The position numbers were made by a program, and so were the translations under genes. From assembly GCA_029987235.1 (NCBI GenBank), contig DALTWF010000004.1, forward strand, positions 1-64,000: a DNA stretch of 64,000 bases. Reading direction: 5' to 3'. The number at the start of each line of letters is the position of its first letter. Positions within the stretch are counted from its first letter, which is position 1. This stretch comes from Methanocorpusculum sp. (lineage in GTDB: Archaea; Halobacteriota; Methanomicrobia; Methanomicrobiales; Methanocorpusculaceae). Below are positions 18,344 to 26,108 of the stretch, piece by piece. The notes beneath the pieces were generated by a model that was not told where the DNA came from, made no database searches, and worked only from the letters and a program-made list of their open reading frames with translations.

Positions 18344-19051
18344 TTATTTTTCACCGCAGACCGGACAGTTTCTGTTTTTCTTCACGGAAAAAAGGTCAAG
18401 ACTGTTTGCCCTGCCGTCATAGATAAGAAGTTTTCCGGCAAGAGACGGCTCGCCGATAAGATATTTGACTGCTTCTGCTGCCTGCATTGAGCCGACAACC
18501 CCTGCATATGCACCGATTATATTCTGCGTTGAAGATGCTTCCGATTTCGGAAAAATACAGGAAAGACACGGAGTCTTTCCCGGAATTAGCAGCGTAATCT
18601 GCCCTGCACAGCCCGAAACCGCCCCGTGCAGAAGCGGGATGCCGGTTTTCTGCGAATAGCGGTTTAACGCATACCGTGTTTCGAAATTGTCCATGCAGTC
18701 AATAAGTAAATCCGCATCGCCGGTAAGTGTTTTCAGCGATTTGTCATCAATTTTTTCAGAAAACGCCTCAATGCGGCATTCTGAATTAAATGCTTCAAGC
18801 GTCTCTTTTGCAGAAACCGCTTTTTTCATGCCGATTTTTTCCTCTGAATGCAGAATCTGGCGGTTCAGATTGGATTCATCAACAATGTCCAAATCCGCGA
18901 TTCGAAGCGTTCCGATACCCGCACCCGCAAGATAGAACGAAACCGGTGAACCAAGACCTCCGGCACCCGCAATAAAAACGGTCGCATCCTGCAGTTTTTT
19001 CTGATTTTCCGCTCCGATTAACGGAATCTGTCGTGCATATCTGTTACTCAA
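18344..19051 (-). CDS. HesA/MoeB/ThiF-type E1-like adenylating enzyme
   Basis: A 235-residue E1-like enzyme. The ATP-binding loop FIAGAGGLGSPVSFYLAG is at about residue 27-44, followed by ADLDIVDESNLNRQ with the catalytic Asp and Arg. The zinc knuckle is formed by CLSC in the last third and CPVC at the C-terminus. Such enzymes adenylate the glycine tail of small sulfur carriers (ThiS, MoaD, SAMP). It overlaps the tfuA gene by 8 bp and is the last gene of a ycaO-tfuA unit, so it may supply activated sulfur for thioamide formation; that role is inferred from position. Confidence 0.85.
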   Translation of the reverse strand: MSNRYARQIPLIGAENQKKLQDATVFIAGAGGLGSPVSFYLAGAGIGTLRIADLDIVDESNLNRQILHSEEKIGMKKAVSAKETLEAFNSECRIEAFSEKIDDKSLKTLTGDADLLIDCMDNFETRYALNRYSQKTGIPLLHGAVSGCAGQITLLIPGKTPCLSCIFPKSEASSTQNIIGAYAGVVGSMQAAEAVKYLIGEPSLAGKLLIYDGRANSLDLFSVKKNRNCPVCGEK

Positions 19052-19712
19052 GATTATCCCTCACTAATTTCAGACAGCATACGGCATCAAGATGCTTCTG
19101 GTCAACCCTGTTTTCCTTCAGCCATCCTTGCAAAACGGTTTTTTTCTCCTCTGAAATCGGCGATTCCTTTACAACTTTGCGATACGTGCGTTCCGGATAA
19201 TAAATTCCTTTACAGGTTTTCAGAAGCGCTGCTTCTTCTTCCGGTGAAATAACGCCTTCAGCAACGGCTTTAGCAAAACTCGCCCGGATATTTACCATAG
19301 GGTCTGAAAGTGCCATACCTGATTCAGCATCAAAAACCATGCCAACCTCATCATCGGCAATAATTCTGCCCGACTTGTACCATTCATAAATCTGACCGCA
19401 GCCGGTCATGCCAAGAGTATCCAACTCTGCTGCGCGAAGGGCCCCCATTGAAGAGGCACCGAATACCCTGACGCCCGCCTTTAGTACACCAAGAATTTCA
19501 CGGTGCGCTACTGCTTCATTCTGGAAAAAAACGCCGTCAATAATGACCAGCACATTTGCCCCTGCAGAAACCGCAGCTAAAACATCGCCACGTTTTACCG
19601 GCGGGCAATACATTGCGCCCGGCAGAATCGACAGCGCCTCCTCACGCGTTATGCTTGGTCCGGCGAAGATTTGCACGCTCTGCTGCACGACACCTGTCTC
19701 CTTTTCGTTCAT
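19044..19712 (-). CDS. tfuA: TfuA-like protein (McrA thioglycine formation)
   Basis: A 222-residue TfuA-like protein, with IFAGPSI at the start, then DGVFFQNEAVAHREIL and VFGASSMGALRAAEL, all hallmark segments. In Methanosarcina TfuA is needed with YcaO to install the thioglycine in methyl-coenzyme M reductase subunit McrA, probably helping to deliver sulfur. The open frame runs 28 codons further, but those residues look like out-of-frame YcaO sequence. The ATG at 19712 gives a family-like start, MNEKETG. Even so it overlaps the ycaO end by 71 bp in another frame. Confidence 0.88.
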   Translation of the reverse strand: MNEKETGVVQQSVQIFAGPSITREEALSILPGAMYCPPVKRGDVLAAVSAGANVLVIIDGVFFQNEAVAHREILGVLKAGVRVFGASSMGALRAAELDTLGMTGCGQIYEWYKSGRIIADDEVGMVFDAESGMALSDPMVNIRASFAKAVAEGVISPEEEAALLKTCKGIYYPERTYRKVVKESPISEEKKTVLQGWLKENRVDQKHLDAVCCLKLVRDNLE

Positions 19713-20871
19713 TGTCAATCGTAAAACATTCAAGACCCGGAACAACCACACGGACGACCGGAATTTTGATTTCAGGGTCGGTAAGGTCAAATACAATCAC
19801 ACGGTCAAGTCCCGAGCCTCTGATGCGCCTGATTATCTCCTCAATATCGGTCTTGAAATCAGGAGTTGCACAAGATTTGATTTCTGATGCGGATTTATAC
19901 TCCTCGCCTCTGAACCAGTAGGCATTCATGCGTTTTACTCGGTCATAGCCCATTACCTCGCGGAACTGGGCGATTGTTGCGTCCTCTCGTGCGCCGTGAA
20001 TCTGGGTTGCACGACTCTGTGCAACCTCGGTAAGTGCACGAATCATAGCGATTTCGGGGTTTGTGTGCGTGCCCATGCCGATAGTAAGCAGACGCGGGTC
20101 TTTGCGCTCGACATCGTCTGAAACAGCCGCAATTGTGGGTATTCCAAGGTCTGACGTGATATCACGCAGAATTACCTCAACACCTGCTTTGGTAAACTTT
20201 TCCACCATTTCAGCAACCCGGGGCGGGAAATCCTTTATTTTTGCACCGGTATTGCGGGTTGCCTCGACAAGCGACCAGGAATCACGTTCGATAACCTCGG
20301 TAAGCGCGTAGAATATTGCTTCTTCAAGGGTGTTTCCTGATGCGACACCATTGGAACTGGAGCGGAAAACGGAAGGGAAATAATAAGGATTCGGGTGGAT
20401 TACGGCGCAGAGGGGAACAAATATCGATTCATTGTTTGCTATGTCAAAGCCTTCCATCCATGGCATATTTTTATCGAATTCATCTTCTTTGGGAATAATT
20501 AAAAGACGCGGGTCAAGGGCTGTTTTTCCGTCGCGGAGAAGAGCCGAGTACATAAATCCTTCCGGGTCGCGCGGGACTGCTTCTGCGCTGTATCGTTCGA
20601 TTCCTTCCATTATGCCTGCAACTTTTGCCTCAAGTTCGGTGCCGCCTTTGCCGTTATAAACAGAAATTGCGCCGTCTGCTGCGGTCGGTCTGATGCAGGA
20701 GTAGACCGGGATTCCGATTCTGTCCAGGTCGGTAATATCTGCAACACGGGTTATTCCTGCGGTCGGAACGGCGCTTTCTATGCGTGCAAGAGTATCTTCA
20801 AGGGTGCTTGCACGCTCGGTCCAACCGGAATAGACTTTTGGCGAGGAGTGGAGTTCTATCATTGATAACAT
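19642..20871 (-). CDS. ycaO: YcaO cyclodehydratase-like enzyme (McrA thioglycine)
   Basis: A 409-residue YcaO protein. ATP and magnesium ligands are in EGIERYSAE (about residue 90), YALTEVIERDSW and ALTEVAQSRATQIHGARED. The C-terminus VVVPGLECF followed by about 25 charged residues lacks the PxPxP of azoline-forming YcaOs. It activates a backbone amide with ATP so that sulfide can form a thioamide; in methanogens the proven target is a glycine of McrA. The gene leads a unit with tfuA and an E1-like gene. The 71-bp overlap with tfuA does not look like a frameshift, because both proteins have complete ends. Confidence 0.9.
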   Translation of the reverse strand: MLSMIELHSSPKVYSGWTERASTLEDTLARIESAVPTAGITRVADITDLDRIGIPVYSCIRPTAADGAISVYNGKGGTELEAKVAGIMEGIERYSAEAVPRDPEGFMYSALLRDGKTALDPRLLIIPKEDEFDKNMPWMEGFDIANNESIFVPLCAVIHPNPYYFPSVFRSSSNGVASGNTLEEAIFYALTEVIERDSWSLVEATRNTGAKIKDFPPRVAEMVEKFTKAGVEVILRDITSDLGIPTIAAVSDDVERKDPRLLTIGMGTHTNPEIAMIRALTEVAQSRATQIHGAREDATIAQFREVMGYDRVKRMNAYWFRGEEYKSASEIKSCATPDFKTDIEEIIRRIRGSGLDRVIVFDLTDPEIKIPVVRVVVPGLECFTIDNERKGDRCRAAERANLRRTKHNA

Positions 20872-20927
20872 ATAGTTGTCAATGGGTTTTTAATGTTGTG
20901 TTTGGGAGGGGGAAAACGGCAATCTTT

Positions 20928-21533
20928 TTACACCGGCAGAATATACACAGTATCCGGCAGATTCTGTAAATCATAGAGTTTCTGCAGGAATGCTTTGTAT
21001 CTGTCTATATCTAATGCCGGAGAAGTAGACAGAATGGTAAACAGTACACGTTCGTCATAAAACGTACAGTTCACCTGAACAAAACCAAGACGCTCATAAA
21101 ACGCAATTCTCCGAAGACGCAGGCTGTTATCCGGTGCTGTCTCATCCGGACATTCTGCATTGAGCACCAGTATTTTTCCAGGATATCTTTTCATCAGATG
21201 ATTACAGATAATTTCCGAACCGAAACCCCGGGACCGGAGGTTCTGATTCACAGCAAAAAAATAGATAAACAAAAAATCTGTTGTATCAATCACATAGGTA
21301 AATCCGACAAATTCCTGCCCGCCCGATGTATTTTCTGTGTAGTATGATGTAACTTCTGCACCCTCTATATGAATTGATGCCTGAAAATACTCTGCCGGAA
21401 TCAATTCAGAAGGGGGAAATGCTGTATGGTATAAAGATATGAAATCACGATACTCTTTTGAGTTGTCTTTTACAGGAATTGCAGTCAGGGGCATAATGGT
21501 ATCCGATACTATAGTAAATTGTCTACTATCCAT
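20928..21533 (-). CDS. GNAT-family N-acetyltransferase
   Basis: A 201-residue acetyltransferase. The acetyl-CoA-binding motif A is IYFFAVNQNLRSRGFGSEI (R-x-x-G-x-G/A pattern as RSRGFG) at about residue 110-120, and RRIAFYERLGF is the typical motif B. The substrate cannot be told. Two starts are possible: ATG at 21533, or ATG at 21494, which leaves TTTACTATAG as a box A-like sequence directly upstream. It is A+T-rich compared with the flanking ycaO and has no operon partner. Confidence 0.8.
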   Translation of the reverse strand: MDSRQFTIVSDTIMPLTAIPVKDNSKEYRDFISLYHTAFPPSELIPAEYFQASIHIEGAEVTSYYTENTSGGQEFVGFTYVIDTTDFLFIYFFAVNQNLRSRGFGSEIICNHLMKRYPGKILVLNAECPDETAPDNSLRLRRIAFYERLGFVQVNCTFYDERVLFTILSTSPALDIDRYKAFLQKLYDLQNLPDTVYILPV

Positions 21534-21633
21534 TTCAAAATTTCGGGAGGTTCAACATTTGTACTGCTTTTATAATCTGTTTCCTTTCTACCAGCAAAAA
21601 CAGGAATGCAGCAGACTGTTTAAAAAAGAAAAG

Positions 21634-22380
21634 TTAGTAAAGATACACAATAGACACGGAAGCCGTAGTGGAAAGTTCCCCTGCGGAAACAGCCATGCTG
21701 CCGGCTGCCGAATCTGCTGCTGCCATCTTGTAATTTTCAACGGTCGGAGAAGGCACATAAGATACCGGATTGGAACTCTGACCAACAGAAACAACGCCAA
21801 GTCCCGTAATCTTAATGCCAAGCGCATCAGAAACCGCATCAGCATCGGCACGTGCCGCCTTTACCGCTGACTGAATTGCAGCTTTTCTTTCGCTCTTCTG
21901 CTTTTCATTTGAAAGACCGAACTGCAGACTGCCGATATTGTTCGCACCGGCTGCGACCGCTTTGTCAATGACATTGCCGATGGTATCTACATCATATGAT
22001 ACAACCTGAATACTGTTCGAAATTTCATAGACTAACGTTCCCTTCGGGTATGTTCCTTCATTGTATTCACCGATGGTGTAAGAATACATCGAATACTGGT
22101 TCGTCTTGATGTCAGACTCTTTAATGCCTGCTGCCTTTACCGCTGCAGTGATTTTCTTCATTGCATCAGCGGCTTTTTTCTGAACCGTCTGCGCATTGGT
22201 GTCAATGAAATTTACACCAAGGGTTACGGTGACCTTGTCAGGTGCGGAAATTGATTCACCAAAGCCGGTTACTTTGATTACATGATCAGTCACACTGTCT
22301 TCGGCAGCTGCCGCAGGACATACTAAGAGGAGAAGTACTGCAAGAGCACAGAATACTCCAAGTAAAGATTTTACTTTCAT
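21634..22380 (-). CDS. secreted SIMPL-domain (DUF541) protein
   Basis: A 248-residue SIMPL-domain protein. A signal peptide, MKVKSLLG, LAVLLLLVCPA and AAA, precedes the domain, which starts with VTGFGESISAPDKVTVTLGV. The GIKESDIKTNQYSMYSYT segment (about residue 95-115) is characteristic of this family, as is the SIQVVSYDVD region. Bacterial relatives (YggE, BP26) are periplasmic and linked to oxidative stress and immunogenicity. Here the protein should be outside the membrane. A second SIMPL protein at 49691-50404 lacks a signal peptide. Confidence 0.88.
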   Translation of the reverse strand: MKVKSLLGVFCALAVLLLLVCPAAAAEDSVTDHVIKVTGFGESISAPDKVTVTLGVNFIDTNAQTVQKKAADAMKKITAAVKAAGIKESDIKTNQYSMYSYTIGEYNEGTYPKGTLVYEISNSIQVVSYDVDTIGNVIDKAVAAGANNIGSLQFGLSNEKQKSERKAAIQSAVKAARADADAVSDALGIKITGLGVVSVGQSSNPVSYVPSPTVENYKMAAADSAAGSMAVSAGELSTTASVSIVYLY

Positions 22381-22422
22381 ACTCTATTATTTGCCGTCTG
22401 TTTAAAAATATTTTCTCTAAAC

Positions 22423-22438
22423 TGCAAAATTTTTTGCA
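22423..22438. promoter_or_regulatory. operator-like inverted repeat
   Basis: The sequence TGCAAAA-TT-TTTTGCA has perfect 7-bp arms and lies in the 100-bp gap between the divergent SIMPL and nreA genes. It is 43 bp from the SIMPL start codon and 43 bp from the nreA start codon, a position suited to a shared regulator. No protein is known to bind it. Confidence 0.4.
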
Positions 22439-22480
22439 CTCTCGGCAGGTATTTGTAATGAGAAAACCAATAGATGTACA

Positions 22481-23650
22481 ATGCCGAAACAGTGTGCAGT
22501 GTGTAAAGGAAAAGGAATGTGCGGACTGCCGAAATGCCCGATTTCCTCCAGGTTTCATGCTCTGCAGGACACGCGCCCTGTTTCAGAATACATGGGCGCA
22601 TCGCCTTCTGTTTTTGTCGGCTCATACGGATATCCCCGGGTTGTCGGCGGTCCGCTGATGATTAACGATTCAGACAATCCCCTTGACTGGATTAAAAAGG
22701 GTTTTTCAATCGATGACATTGTATCGGTACGTTCGCGCACAATCCGCGGCGGAAAAGATATCGATGTGCATGTACCAGATTTAGGAAAAGTGCAGGAGAT
22801 TGCATTATCTTCAAAACCACTTGATGTCGAGGTTGCTTTTGAAAAGCCGGTGCTGTTTGATTTGAATTTTGACGGCGAGGTAACTCCTACGGGCTTGTCC
22901 GGCCAGATGAAAAAAATCGATGTAATTGACAATGCCTCAGTTTCACGCATCGTTGACAAATGCACGTCAGACACAGATTTACGGGCCGTGGAAGCAGCCC
23001 GCGTGATGTTTGAAAACGGCACGGATATTTATAAAATCACAAATCTCCTGACCTCCGGTCTCATGGGTCTGGAAAAGAACCGGCGGGTTGTTCCGACCCG
23101 CTGGGCAATTACCGCTACTGATTCAATGCTTGCAGACTCCTACAAGCATGAAATCGCCCGTTATCCGGGTGTGCCCGATTACGAGGTCTACTGCGGGATG
23201 CTGCACGGAAACCGGATTTGTTTCATCTTAATTCCGGCAAACGACTGGCGTTTTGAGATGCTTGAGCGCTGGCAAAAGCATTCGCTCTGGGGAGGCGAGG
23301 ATGAATCAATTATCGTTGACGGAGAAAAGGGCATGACAAAGTCGGAATACTCACCGATTGCAGGCGGTTATTATGCGGCACGACTTGCAGTACTTGAGCA
23401 TCTGCATAATCTCGGGCGCTGTGCGCGTGTTATCTGCATCAGAGATATTACAAGCGAGTACTGGGCGCCTTTAGGCGTCTGGGTTGTGCGGGAAGCATCG
23501 CATGCATCGCTTTCTTCGCGCCCGGTGCATGTCGGAACACTTGCAGAAGCCTTAGCCGCCGCATCACAGATGCTTGGCACATCATTCTGGATTCCGCGTA
23601 TGGGACTCCTGAAAGAGATGCGAGAGCAGAAGACACTGTTTGATTTTTGA
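22481..23650 (+). CDS. nreA: NreA-type DNA repair protein
   Basis: A 389-residue member of the archaeal Nre family. It starts with a four-cysteine zinc finger (CAVCKGKGMCGLPKC, residues 5-19) and has the conserved GSYGYPRVVGGPL segment at about residue 47. It ends in QKTLFDF, a PCNA-interacting peptide placed at the very C-terminus. In Haloferax, NreA interacts genetically with UvrABC in repair of alkylated or mitomycin-damaged DNA and carries the same PIP motif. The protein should act on DNA with the sliding clamp. The ATG at 22481 is directly in front of the zinc finger and is secure. Confidence 0.9.
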   Translation: MPKQCAVCKGKGMCGLPKCPISSRFHALQDTRPVSEYMGASPSVFVGSYGYPRVVGGPLMINDSDNPLDWIKKGFSIDDIVSVRSRTIRGGKDIDVHVPDLGKVQEIALSSKPLDVEVAFEKPVLFDLNFDGEVTPTGLSGQMKKIDVIDNASVSRIVDKCTSDTDLRAVEAARVMFENGTDIYKITNLLTSGLMGLEKNRRVVPTRWAITATDSMLADSYKHEIARYPGVPDYEVYCGMLHGNRICFILIPANDWRFEMLERWQKHSLWGGEDESIIVDGEKGMTKSEYSPIAGGYYAARLAVLEHLHNLGRCARVICIRDITSEYWAPLGVWVVREASHASLSSRPVHVGTLAEALAAASQMLGTSFWIPRMGLLKEMREQKTLFDF

Positions 23651-23709
23651 ACGTGCCTTTTATTAACCACTGACGCCCTATAAATATACACATTATCTAT
23701 AAGATATTC

Positions 23710-25413
23710 ATGTCCTCAAAGAATATTCCGCTAAACTATACTGAGAATGAAAAACGAAGCCTGTTTCAGGCCCTGCTTTACGGATACTGCCGTGCAGGTG
23801 ATGATTCAATCGCTGTTGCCTATTTCGACCGGCACATTCACTGGAAACAGTTCATGGAAGAAATCGACGCTGCTGCTGCCGCATTTCTCAAGCACGGCGT
23901 GAAAAAAGGAGACTGCATCACCATTTATACTCCAAATATCCCTCAGGCAACTGTTGCTCTCTACGCAGCAAACAGACTCGGCGCGGTTGCAAATATGATT
24001 CACCCCCTCTCGCCGAAGCAGGAAATAGAACACGCAGTTACGCTGACTTCAAGTAAAATCGTTTTCACCGTTGAAATCAATGAAGAAAACGTATCCGGTC
24101 TGGATGTCGAGATAATCCGCTGCAAAACAGGCACTTATTTCGGCGGAATAAAAGCCCCGGTGCTTCGTGCGGGATATGCTTTTGTCATGCGCAAATACGG
24201 TAAAGCAGCAAATGTGCGGGGCATTACCGAATGGGGAGCATTTCTCAAAGAAGGGCGCGATGCTCTTGCCAAAGGGCTCGTTTTACCGGAAGAAAACGGG
24301 CATGCAAAAGACACTGCAGTGATTATGTACACCGGCGGAACAACAGGTGTTTCCAAAGGCGTCATGCTTTCGAACTATGCGGTGAACTCGATTTCGATGC
24401 AGATGCTCATTGACGTAGGCCTTGGAAAAACGGATGTCGAAGACGGATTCCTTGCAATTCTGCCGATATTCCACGCATTCGGCTTGGCAGTCACGATTCA
24501 CGCGCCCCTTATCTCAGGCATGAAAGTGGTTCTTGTGCCCCGCTTTGATCCAAAAGGCTGTTTCGAGCAGATTAAACGCGAGCACGTGGTATTCCTTCCA
24601 GGCGTTCCTGCATTATTTGAGCGGATGTATCCATATTTCGAAAACTACTATCTCGGCGACCTGAAACTGATGGTGTCAGGCGGTGACAGGGTTGCATTTG
24701 AGCTGATGGATAAGTACAACAAACTTCTCAAACGTGACGGAGCAGACATCAAATTCCGCGCAGGATATGGGCTTACTGAAGCATGCGGTACCTGTACGCT
24801 TTCCCCGAATGACTACATTTTCCTTCCGTCCGGTTGTATCGGTGTGCCGATGACAGGTTCCGAAGTATGTATTGTCGAGCCGGATACAACAAATGTTCTT
24901 CCGGACGGAGAGGAGGGAGAACTCTGCTACTATGGACCTGCGATGATGACCGGCTATTACAATAATCAGGAGGCGACCGATGCCGTTATGATAAAGCATC
25001 CGGATGGCAAAGTCTGGCTGCATACCGGTGACATTGTGGTCCGTGAAAAAGACGGCAATATCTGTTTCCGCTCGCGTTCCAAGAGGATGGTAAAAATCAA
25101 CGGCTTTAATGTCTATCCGTTTATCATCGAAGAGGAAATCCAGCACCACCCGGCAGTAAAGCAGGTCTGTGCCGTTGCAATGCCGTACAAACAGGATAAA
25201 AAGATTAAACTCTTTGTCACGTTAAATGAGGGTTATTCCGCGGAGACTATCGAAGAACAGCTGATTGCATTCTCCAAGGACAAATTAAATCACTGGAGTA
25301 CGCCGGTCAAGGTTGAGGTTATTTCCGAGATGCCGATGACCAAATTCAATAAAATCGACTACCGCCTTCTGCAGGACAGAGAAATGGAAGGCGCAACACT
25401 GGTAAAAGAGTAA
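23710..25413 (+). CDS. AMP-dependent acyl-CoA ligase
   Basis: A 567-residue ANL-superfamily enzyme of the fatty-acid/acyl-CoA ligase branch. The P-loop MYTGGTTGVSKGVML is at about residue 205, the GYGLTEACG motif follows at about 355, and LHTGDIVVREKDG plus RMVKINGFNVYP mark the hinge. The catalytic lysine is in KFNKIDYR at the C-terminus. It forms acyl-AMP and then acyl-CoA; the acid could be medium- or long-chain, aromatic, or a branched acid from amino acid breakdown. It stands alone, preceded by TATCTATAAGATA (about 23694-23706), a likely box A. Confidence 0.85.
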   Translation: MSSKNIPLNYTENEKRSLFQALLYGYCRAGDDSIAVAYFDRHIHWKQFMEEIDAAAAAFLKHGVKKGDCITIYTPNIPQATVALYAANRLGAVANMIHPLSPKQEIEHAVTLTSSKIVFTVEINEENVSGLDVEIIRCKTGTYFGGIKAPVLRAGYAFVMRKYGKAANVRGITEWGAFLKEGRDALAKGLVLPEENGHAKDTAVIMYTGGTTGVSKGVMLSNYAVNSISMQMLIDVGLGKTDVEDGFLAILPIFHAFGLAVTIHAPLISGMKVVLVPRFDPKGCFEQIKREHVVFLPGVPALFERMYPYFENYYLGDLKLMVSGGDRVAFELMDKYNKLLKRDGADIKFRAGYGLTEACGTCTLSPNDYIFLPSGCIGVPMTGSEVCIVEPDTTNVLPDGEEGELCYYGPAMMTGYYNNQEATDAVMIKHPDGKVWLHTGDIVVREKDGNICFRSRSKRMVKINGFNVYPFIIEEEIQHHPAVKQVCAVAMPYKQDKKIKLFVTLNEGYSAETIEEQLIAFSKDKLNHWSTPVKVEVISEMPMTKFNKIDYRLLQDREMEGATLVKE

Positions 25414-25436
25414 AAAAAATAATTTTTTAAAGTATT
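25414..25436. terminator. A/T-rich bidirectional termination region
   Basis: An A-run followed by a T-run lies between the convergent acyl-CoA ligase and aIF2-beta genes, which end 13 bp apart. Each strand therefore shows a T-rich tract just after its stop codon, as used by archaeal RNA polymerase for release. Confidence 0.4.
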
Positions 25437-26038
25437 TTCTGCGTAAACGCAACCTGACCGGACACCTTGGTAATCCGTACCCGGACCTTTTGTCCTGTTT
25501 TTACCCCGGAAACATAAAGGATGTATTTGCCGATACGGACAACACCGTCGCCTTTTTTACTTATCGACTCTATAACAACCTCCATTTCCTTTCCTTCTTC
25601 AATGACAGGAGCGGTTGCCTCGACCTTTACCTTCCGTTTGCGAATCGGCCGCTTGGAACCGCACGCATCACACTGAAGCATCAGAACACGTTCATCCTTG
25701 ATAAGACGCGTATCAGGTCTGCCGCACTCGGAGCAGATAACATAATCATTGACATATTCCTGCACGATTGCCTCAAACTGAGACGGTTCGAATTTACCAT
25801 TATAGACCGCGCGCGTCCCGTCAACTTTTCCCGCAGTACCTAATTCGCCGAGAATATATTTCATGAAATGGTCCTGCTCACGGTTCAGAGTATCTGCGAT
25901 ATCGGCAAAATTTTCTAAAACGGTCGTCTTTCCTTCGATATAGACTTTCGTCTTCGGCATGACAAAACGCTCACCGGAATCAGTGGGCTCGTCCATGCCG
26001 GCATATGCTCTTTTCAGCATTTCTTCGTATGACGCCAT
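25427..26038 (-). CDS. translation initiation factor aIF2 subunit beta with TRAM domain
   Basis: A 203-residue protein. The first 135 residues are aIF2-beta: an N-terminal helix, the DHFMKYILGELGTAG core, and the zinc finger C-x2-C (CSEC) and C-x2-C (CDAC). aIF2 carries initiator Met-tRNA to the small ribosomal subunit. From about residue 140 a TRAM RNA-binding domain follows (GDGVVRIGKYILYVSG). This extension makes the chain about 60 residues longer than the basic factor and may improve rRNA or tRNA contact. The start has the TATACTATG context. Confidence 0.92.
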   Translation of the reverse strand: MASYEEMLKRAYAGMDEPTDSGERFVMPKTKVYIEGKTTVLENFADIADTLNREQDHFMKYILGELGTAGKVDGTRAVYNGKFEPSQFEAIVQEYVNDYVICSECGRPDTRLIKDERVLMLQCDACGSKRPIRKRKVKVEATAPVIEEGKEMEVVIESISKKGDGVVRIGKYILYVSGVKTGQKVRVRITKVSGQVAFTQKIL

Positions 26039-26108
26039 AGTATACTAATGTTGGTTAGATAAATATTTAGGAGTTGCTTAAAATGTCCTGAAAAAAGAAT
26101 GAAGAATA

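Noticed and set aside
19642..19796. Frameshift in the ycaO/tfuA region
   Set aside because: Both proteins have complete family-like ends, so the overlap is natural rather than a broken gene.
23710..25413. Acyl-CoA ligase as part of the adenylation cassette
   Set aside because: It is 29 kb away, has the acyl-CoA-ligase-type motifs and no carrier protein next to it.
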